NCBI GenBank assembly: GCA_009782085.1
Contig: WQUN01000166.1
Span: forward strand, 1-21,804
Length of the DNA: 21,804 bases
Reading direction: 5' to 3'
DNA from: Bacillota bacterium
GTDB taxonomy: Bacteria; Bacillota; Clostridia; Lachnospirales; WQUN01
The notes under the pieces were generated by a model. It saw nothing but the letters and a program-made list of their open reading frames with translations, was not told where the DNA came from and did no database searches. The position numbers and the translations under genes were made by a program. Below are positions 16,028-21,804 of this stretch, piece after piece. Each line of letters opens with the position of its first letter. Within the stretch, counting starts at the first letter, position 1.

Positions 16028-18112
16028 ATGCAAGGGGGTATCGACTTGTCGACCGCATCCTCACTATCCCGTTTTATTCCAATGGCGCCGTATGTGTTTA
16101 TCTCCGAGGAGACGACAAAGGACGATCTCATACGATATTTGACCGACATCAAACAATGCGGGTACAACTCGTTTCGTACCGGTCAGTCGCCGTTGTTTCT
16201 CGGCGAAGGCAAGATAGATTTCACCGTCAACGATCTTTTTTTTGACTTGGCCGAACGGATCGGCCTGTACGTCTTCCCCCACTTTCAACTCCCGTTTTAC
16301 CAATGGATGGCCGGGGAACCCCATAATATAGACCCGGAACGCTGTCTGTTCGACAGGGAATTCCAGCGGCTCGCGGACGCGTATTTTACGGCGGTTGCGC
16401 TCCGTTACCGCGACCACCCAAAGCTCGTGGGTTGGATCGGGATAGGCGAACCGGGGGAGTTTCCGGAACATCTAGCGGACGACCCGTTTATCAAAGAACA
16501 GTATATCCGATGGCTGAAATCACAGTACGGCTCCCTTGACGAACTCGAAAAAGCCTGGGGATTCGGATGCCGGCTGGACTACGGCCACGAGACGGTATCC
16601 CAATGGGACGGGCAGGAGCGCTGGAAGGGGCAGGTGTTCGAGAAGTACCGCCACCGCAGGGATTTGGCCCGGTTCCGCACGGAATTTCTGCTGGAAAACC
16701 TGACCGTGGGCGAACGCGCGATCAAGAGAGCCGACCCAAATCATCCGCTTATCACGGGCATCCATAATCTGTTCGCGAACGCGGCTGAAAAGACCTGGGA
16801 CTTCGCGCTGCAGGCAAGCCGCGCGGACGGGCTGATGTCGTCTATCCACGGCGGGTGGCATTTTTTCCAAAACAGCCGCGAGTTTTTCATGCCTTTATAC
16901 GTGCAGGCGCGCATGACGCGGGATTTCGCGAAGGGCAAATTCGCGATTCCCTATGAGACGACCGGCGGACCGAACTTCCGCAGCGCCGACCGGGGTTTCA
17001 ACATGCATCCCGGCGAGCGCGGGCAGATGATCCTGTGCTACCTGGCGGCGGGCTTGCGGGGCGCCGGGTTTTGGACGTGGAACGCGCGGCTGACCGGTTA
17101 CGAGGCGGGGGAATACGCGCTGACGACATTGCAGGGCGAGCCCGGCGCGAGGGCCCGTCTGCTGGGGGAATACGCCCGGAAAATCGACTCGCTGAGCGAA
17201 GAACTGCTCGACGCCAGGCCCGAAAAATGGGCGGCTGTCCTTTACAGCTGGGAAAACGAGGCGTTCTGCTCGTTCGACAAGCTGACGCATTCAGAAAGCA
17301 TGAAGAAGGATTCCGGCGCGCGCCGCCGCATGGGCGCGGCGAGAAGCCTGACGAACGCGAATATCCCGTGGGAATTTGTAACGGATCGGGAAGTGACCGA
17401 AGGCGCGGAGCATCCTGTCCTGATAGCGCCTGGTATGCCCCTCGTGCCCCGCTCCGTAATGTCCGCGCTGCGAAAATACGTCGCCGGCGGCGGTACGCTC
17501 ATCGCCGACATGCCGTTCGCGATTTTTGACGAGTTCGGGCGGATACGGACGGAGGGCCGCGGCGGCGAGCAGGATGGGCTGCTGGGCGCGTATCTCACGG
17601 ACGTCTACGACACGTTCAACGAGCCCATGCTGGTCGGCGGTTTGCCGGTCAAGGGGTGTTTCGGCGAACTCTGCGTGACAGACGCCGAAGTTACGGCAAG
17701 GTTTCAGGACGGCAGGCCGGCGGTGGTCGAGCGCAAGCTGGGCGGCGGACGGGTTGTGTTTTTCGCGTTCGAGGTATGCGGCCGATGCTTTGCGCCCGGA
17801 GAGACTTCGTTTGAAAAACTTCTCTCAGACGCTGCCGCAAGGGATTTGGCCCGCTCGTGGTCATGCCCCGGCGTTGCCGCGTTCCGGCGGAACCTGCCCG
17901 GTATTGATCACTTTTACCTGATCAATTTGTCCGACGGCGAAATCAGCACGGAGCTGCGGGTCTTTGACGCCCGCTACGCGAACGTCCGCGACGTGATGAC
18001 CGGCGAGGCGATTTGTATCGCTCAAAACGCCGCCGGCTGCGGCATGAAGGTCAATATCTCCAAAGGTTGCGGGCGTTGGCTTCGTTGTGAAAAGCCGACG
18101 GAGGGGCAATGA
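16028..18112 (+). CDS. GH42-like beta-galactosidase
   Basis: Up to 694 residues with no signal peptide, so cytoplasmic. A TIM barrel covers about 15-385. The likely acid/base is E141 in GWIGIGEPGEF and the likely nucleophile E310 in IPYETTGGPNF, positions matching the GH42 pair, although the surrounding motifs are divergent. A flavodoxin-like domain (about 400-560, with YVAGGGTLIADMP) and a small beta domain follow, as in GH42. It may hydrolyse beta-galactosides or a related oligosaccharide. The ATG at 16028 has no ribosome site; a TTG at 16046 is 7 bases after AGGGGG and may be the real start. It lies 29 bp after the M13 gene with no clear terminator between. Confidence 0.8.
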   Translation: MQGGIDLSTASSLSRFIPMAPYVFISEETTKDDLIRYLTDIKQCGYNSFRTGQSPLFLGEGKIDFTVNDLFFDLAERIGLYVFPHFQLPFYQWMAGEPHNIDPERCLFDREFQRLADAYFTAVALRYRDHPKLVGWIGIGEPGEFPEHLADDPFIKEQYIRWLKSQYGSLDELEKAWGFGCRLDYGHETVSQWDGQERWKGQVFEKYRHRRDLARFRTEFLLENLTVGERAIKRADPNHPLITGIHNLFANAAEKTWDFALQASRADGLMSSIHGGWHFFQNSREFFMPLYVQARMTRDFAKGKFAIPYETTGGPNFRSADRGFNMHPGERGQMILCYLAAGLRGAGFWTWNARLTGYEAGEYALTTLQGEPGARARLLGEYARKIDSLSEELLDARPEKWAAVLYSWENEAFCSFDKLTHSESMKKDSGARRRMGAARSLTNANIPWEFVTDREVTEGAEHPVLIAPGMPLVPRSVMSALRKYVAGGGTLIADMPFAIFDEFGRIRTEGRGGEQDGLLGAYLTDVYDTFNEPMLVGGLPVKGCFGELCVTDAEVTARFQDGRPAVVERKLGGGRVVFFAFEVCGRCFAPGETSFEKLLSDAAARDLARSWSCPGVAAFRRNLPGIDHFYLINLSDGEISTELRVFDARYANVRDVMTGEAICIAQNAAGCGMKVNISKGCGRWLRCEKPTEGQ

Positions 18113-18206
18113 CCCAATATACCAGGTTTCGAGGTATTCGGCGTTCGGGAGGTTTAGCGGGAAGACATGATAGCCCGATTCCACGCGGAATATTTTTCCT
18201 CCCAGA

Positions 18207-18233
18207 ATTGCGCAATATTACCCGCCGCGCAAT
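18207..18233 (+). terminator. Possible weak terminator after the GH42-like gene
   Basis: A 7-bp stem (ATTGCGC at 18207-18213, GCGCAAT at 18227-18233) with a 13-nt loop is followed by CTTTAGTCTTTT. The loop is large and the T-tract interrupted, so function is uncertain. It lies about 95 bp after the stop and before the next promoter. Confidence 0.3.
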
Positions 18234-18273
18234 ACTTTAGTCTTTTCCAAGGTAAATTTTATGAGTAAAATTA

Positions 18274-18302
18274 TTGACAGGCCCCCTATTTTATGTTAAT
18301 AT
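18274..18302 (+). promoter_or_regulatory. Strong promoter of the secreted beta-helix gene
   Basis: A perfect -35 TTGACA (18274-18279), a 17-bp spacer and a -10 TAATAT (18297-18302). Transcription should start near 18309, just before the leader hairpin. Confidence 0.8.
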
Positions 18303-18323
18303 TTGATAACAAATAGGCACCCG

Positions 18324-18363
18324 GCGGCTCCCGGCGTAATGAGTGAAATACGCCGGGAGCCGC
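18324..18363 (+). promoter_or_regulatory. Leader hairpin, attenuator- or stabiliser-like
   Basis: A perfect 15-bp GC-rich stem (18324-18338 against 18349-18363) with the loop ATGAGTGAAA lies between the promoter and the start codon. It is followed by the AT-rich TTATTTATAATTT, then the GGGAGG ribosome site at 18379-18384. Shape and position suit a transcription attenuator or a 5' stem that stabilises the mRNA. No alternative antiterminator pairing stands out. Confidence 0.6.
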
Positions 18364-18394
18364 TTATTTATAATTTAAGGGAGGAATGGGCAAG

Positions 18395-21300
18395 ATGAAA
18401 TCAAAGAAAAGGCGATTTTGCTTCAAAAGGGCGGTTTCCGTCGCGGTGGGGATAAGTATGATCACATCCTCTCTATCCCTGTTTATGGCCGTCCCGGCGC
18501 AAGCCGGGCCGAACGCCGCGGCCTCTCCGCCGGCGGTCATACATATCTCCGATCCGACCTATCCGGATCAGACGCTCTCCGTTCAGGGAGACTCGTTCGC
18601 GCCGGACGGCACGACCGTTTCCGCCGGGCGCGTGACAGACGGCGCGGTAAGCGCGCCGCCCGCCGCGCCCGCAATGCCGGGCGTTTCGGACACGGACGGG
18701 GCCGGGGCGGAAATTATCCAGATAAACGACAATTCCCTGTCGGCGGTCATCCCGGCGGCGGAGAAAAACGGCATATTCCGCGTCCTGATCACGACCGCGA
18801 ACGGCTCGTCGGCCCCGCGGCTCATAAACCGCGCCAGCGCCGAGTGGGCTGAAAAATCCGTGCTTCAAGCCGGGCAGCCGGCTCGGATTTTTGGCCGCAA
18901 CTTCGGAGCGGATCTCGGCAGCACGCTTACGACCGTCAGGGCCTATCTCGCCGGGAACAGCTACGCGGACTTTATCCCCGTCAGCGCTTTCGACAATTAC
19001 AGCTTCACCGCGGTCATTCCAAGCGGCCTGGGGGACGGCGATTACAAGCTCTGGTACACCAACGGCTTCGGCGGCCAATACGGCTGGAGCGACCCGCTGA
19101 CGGTCGCCGTGGGCCCCGACGCGCAGTCGGCCTGGCCGTCGGCTCAGTTCAGCGTGCCGGTCGATTGGGCCGGAACCGGTACGGACCCGCTTATGGCCGA
19201 CCCGACCGGCCGGCGCGACAGCACGGCGGCCATCCAGGCGGTCATCGACCGGGCCGGGGCCAACGGCGGCGGCACGGTCAATATCCCTCCGGGCAGATAC
19301 GACGTCGAGGGAACGCTGATAATGCCTAAATACACGGTGCTAAACGGCGTCATGGGCGTCACGTGGCTGGTGGAGTCGGACAAGTCCGCGGCGATGGGCC
19401 AACACGTGACCCGCTACGCGCTGATAGAGGGCAATTCCGATTTTGTCGTGCAAAATCTCACCATCGACACCACCTGGGTCTTAAAGGACATCTGCGCGCC
19501 GATTTACATGGCCGATCCGAGCATGGCCGTACAGTGGTGGATCCCCTGCAAGGTCGAGGCCAACGCGCAGTATCCCCACCCGTGGCCGCCGGACAATTCG
19601 GCCTACGGGACTTCCAACACCAGCTATAATCCGAAAAACCCGAACGTTATCGACAACAGGTTGGAGCGGCTTAACGCGTACATGAACGGCGGGACGGTCG
19701 TCAAGCGCATGTACGACGGTACGGTCGTCAGCCAGGCCGTCGAGCCGTACCAGGACGTGGCCTATAACGTCAAGGTGCTGAACACGAAGATCACCAACAG
19801 GAACGAGGCCGAAAACATCGGCGGCGGGACGCGCGCCGGGGACGAGGCGCCCTCCGGCTGCGTAAGCATGTCCGGCCGCAACATCGCGATCGACAACTGC
19901 GACCTTACCAGCGACGGCAGCGTGACCTATTTCTGGGGCTGCGACTGCCTGACGGTGACGAACACGAAATATACATACTATGAGTCGAACGGCGCGGAGA
20001 GCTTCAGCGGCGGCGTGCGCAACGTCCTTTGGGAGAACAACTCCCTGGACGGCCGCTCAAACTGGCAAAATTCCGTCGCGGAGTCGTCCGGCTGGTTTTT
20101 CCAGTTCGGCAACAGGGGTTCGGAAAACCTTTACATCCATGACAACTACATCGCGAACATAGTGGGCGGGAACCGGGGCGAGGGCATCGCGTTCGACGGG
20201 GCCTCCGCCGAAATGGCCGTGAACTATTACGGCTACGCGTCGGGTTCGAGCACGGCGTACACGCTGTCGCCGGATTTCGGCAGGGCCTTTGTCGACAACA
20301 AAAACACCGTCGCCGTGCAGCGCGATCCCGGCCAGAAGCTGACCCCCGGCTACTACAAAACATATGTTGCGACCATAATTAACGGAAAGGGAAAAGGACA
20401 GACCAGGACGATTACGGACAACACGGCCGACGCGTTTGAGTTAAGCGCTCCGTGGGACGTCATCCCGGACGGCACCTCCGTGTTTCTGATCCAGAGGATC
20501 ATAAACAACGCCTACGTCATAGGCAACCACATCGACGGCTGCGAGCGCGCCATATTGCCGTGGGGGGCCTGCCATAACTTTGTCGTCGCGGAGAATGTTA
20601 TCTCCGGGACTCCCAACTACGTCAACAACCCCAACGACCCGCAGAAGGAAAACTGGGGCATAAAGGAAAAGACCATCCGCTACCCCTGGGGCAACTCGAT
20701 CCAGGGCAGGACGAGCATGTACAACATGTATCTCGGCAACACAATCTTAAGCGGCGGCATTTCAATGGACGGGAACTCCATTAGCCTGGACATAAACGGC
20801 ATATACATTGACGGCACCATGCAGATGCGCTCGGTGTTCCGCGGCAACTCCCTGCAAAACGGCGCGCACTTCACGCTGATGCGCGAACCCTACGACACGA
20901 ATGACCAGCAGATTTCGCCCGAAATAGACGGCGAGGTCATAGAGGGCAACACCGTCGCGACCGGGGACATGGCCGTGGAATTCGCCGCGCCGCCGGCCGG
21001 GACGGGCAATCTGAAAGCGTACAACACCGTCATCCGGAACAACACCGTCGGGACCTCCTCCGTAACCTCGGGGCTCGCCTACAACACCGTGATACGGGAT
21101 CAGACGGTCAAGTACGCCGCGGCCGGCGCTTCCGCCAGCTCTTCCATCGGGCCGTGGGCAGCTCCGAACGTGGCGGTGAACGGCGTCATCGGCGGCGGCA
21201 ACGGGTGGTACAGCCGGCAGACGACCGACGAGGATTTCTGGTGGCAGGCCGATTACGGGAAGTCCGTCCCGATAAACCAGCTGAAGATGTATTTCTACGC

Positions 21301-21804
21301 GGGCGACGACAAGAACTATACGGACCCTGTCGCCGGTCAGCCGGGCATCCGCGGCAACTTCAAGATAGAGGGCGCGAACGACAGTTCCGCCTTCGACAAC
21401 GGGACGGCGGTCCTGCTGTTTGAACAGGGCCCGACGCCTCTCGCGGGCGATTCGGTCACGATACCCGTTCCCGACGGATCGTACCGGTACATACGCGTGT
21501 CCAAGACCGTGAGGGAAGCCGGCGACCTGAGCCCCACCACCGGCGAGCCGGGCACGCACTTCTTCGCGATAAGCGAATTCATAGCGAGCTACTCGATATC
21601 CTCCGGCGCGGCGAACGAACCTCCCGCCGACGCGTCCGTCCTACTCGCCGCGATCAGGCAGGCCGAGGCGGCGGCGAACGGCTCGTCGTTCACGGAGGAC
21701 AGCATGAACTCGTTCTGCGCGATAATCTCCGCGGCCAAGAACGTCGCGTATGACCCATACGCCACGCAGTCCCGGATAGACGCGCAGGTTCCGCTGGTCA
21801 ACGG
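18395..21804 (+). CDS. Large secreted parallel beta-helix protein with discoidin-like and FIVAR-like domains (3' end outside window)
   Basis: An open frame of 1136 codons with no stop before the window end. A signal peptide covers 1-37 (KSKKRRF, hydrophobic core, AQA). An IPT/TIG-like beta domain lies at about 150-245 (ARIFGRNFG). A pectate-lyase-superfamily beta-helix runs from about 256 (DWAGTGTDP, then RDSTAAIQAVIDRA and GGGTVNIPPG) to about 900, with many NN-type turns. A F5/8-type C (discoidin-like, CBM32-like) domain is at about 922-1066. A FIVAR-like helical segment begins about 1072. It is likely a cell-surface polysaccharide lyase or glycosidase, and the substrate is unknown. Its ATG at 18395 follows GGGAGG at 18379-18384. 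Confidence 0.88.
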   Translation, partial: MKSKKRRFCFKRAVSVAVGISMITSSLSLFMAVPAQAGPNAAASPPAVIHISDPTYPDQTLSVQGDSFAPDGTTVSAGRVTDGAVSAPPAAPAMPGVSDTDGAGAEIIQINDNSLSAVIPAAEKNGIFRVLITTANGSSAPRLINRASAEWAEKSVLQAGQPARIFGRNFGADLGSTLTTVRAYLAGNSYADFIPVSAFDNYSFTAVIPSGLGDGDYKLWYTNGFGGQYGWSDPLTVAVGPDAQSAWPSAQFSVPVDWAGTGTDPLMADPTGRRDSTAAIQAVIDRAGANGGGTVNIPPGRYDVEGTLIMPKYTVLNGVMGVTWLVESDKSAAMGQHVTRYALIEGNSDFVVQNLTIDTTWVLKDICAPIYMADPSMAVQWWIPCKVEANAQYPHPWPPDNSAYGTSNTSYNPKNPNVIDNRLERLNAYMNGGTVVKRMYDGTVVSQAVEPYQDVAYNVKVLNTKITNRNEAENIGGGTRAGDEAPSGCVSMSGRNIAIDNCDLTSDGSVTYFWGCDCLTVTNTKYTYYESNGAESFSGGVRNVLWENNSLDGRSNWQNSVAESSGWFFQFGNRGSENLYIHDNYIANIVGGNRGEGIAFDGASAEMAVNYYGYASGSSTAYTLSPDFGRAFVDNKNTVAVQRDPGQKLTPGYYKTYVATIINGKGKGQTRTITDNTADAFELSAPWDVIPDGTSVFLIQRIINNAYVIGNHIDGCERAILPWGACHNFVVAENVISGTPNYVNNPNDPQKENWGIKEKTIRYPWGNSIQGRTSMYNMYLGNTILSGGISMDGNSISLDINGIYIDGTMQMRSVFRGNSLQNGAHFTLMREPYDTNDQQISPEIDGEVIEGNTVATGDMAVEFAAPPAGTGNLKAYNTVIRNNTVGTSSVTSGLAYNTVIRDQTVKYAAAGASASSSIGPWAAPNVAVNGVIGGGNGWYSRQTTDEDFWWQADYGKSVPINQLKMYFYAGDDKNYTDPVAGQPGIRGNFKIEGANDSSAFDNGTAVLLFEQGPTPLAGDSVTIPVPDGSYRYIRVSKTVREAGDLSPTTGEPGTHFFAISEFIASYSISSGAANEPPADASVLLAAIRQAEAAANGSSFTEDSMNSFCAIISAAKNVAYDPYATQSRIDAQVPLVN

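Noticed and set aside
20762..21559. A 265-codon minus-strand frame opposite the secreted protein
   Set aside because: The plus-strand frame has signal peptide, beta-helix and discoidin-like features; the antisense frame has none.
1..21804. tRNA, rRNA, insertion sequences and phage genes
   Set aside because: No cloverleaf, rRNA segment, transposase or phage structural gene was recognised on either strand.

Overview
The window looks like chromosomal DNA of a GC-rich, low-abundance-type Bacillota (Clostridia-like) anaerobe. The strongest evidence is the rplU-prp-rpmA operon: its L27 carries the N-terminal extension ending in LQFF that only Prp-containing Firmicutes and relatives have. S-layer-homology sequence, strong AGGAGG-type ribosome sites and a surface/secreted glycan-degrading set fit the same lineage. 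Species cannot be named from the sequence.

Layout. (1) Bases 1-211 are non-coding and full of nested inverted repeats. (2) Bases 212-3772, minus strand, form an accessory defence-like islet: a YefM-YoeB toxin-antitoxin pair with a clear promoter and TGTACA operator, then a TIR / NB-ARC / TPR protein of about 945 residues with its own promoter. Its TPR array is built of nearly identical 126-bp DNA units. (3) Bases 3747-5217, minus strand: rplU (L21), prp (protease that trims L27) and rpmA (L27), with a terminator behind and a leader of roughly 400 nt in front that holds two related hairpin modules. (4) Bases 5218-7119, minus strand: an ABC-F ATPase acting at the ribosome. (5) Bases 7313-11027, plus strand: a small cupin and mfd (transcription-repair coupling factor). 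(6) Bases 11029-12014: an AT-richer remnant of a radical SAM/SPASM enzyme, missing its [4Fe-4S] cluster half and broken by a TGA, coupled by an ATGA overlap to a small membrane protein. (7) Bases 12085-13404: a DUF1294 membrane protein and a convergent aldo/keto reductase. (8) Bases 13429-21804, plus strand: a secreted M13 metallopeptidase fused to S-layer-homology sequence, a cytoplasmic GH42-like beta-galactosidase, and the first 1136 codons of a very large secreted parallel beta-helix protein with discoidin-like and FIVAR-like domains that runs off the window.

How the genes fit together. The ribosomal block is housekeeping (L27 made as a precursor and trimmed by its operon partner). The TIR-STAND gene and the adjacent toxin-antitoxin look like an abortive-infection or stress module. 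The last two genes suggest plant or host polysaccharide use: a surface enzyme cuts polymer outside and the GH42-like enzyme processes oligosaccharides inside. The best candidates for something under-described are the TIR-NB-ARC-TPR islet with its homogenised repeat array, the tandem leader modules before rplU, the shortened active-site loop of Prp, and the decaying radical SAM/membrane-protein pair.
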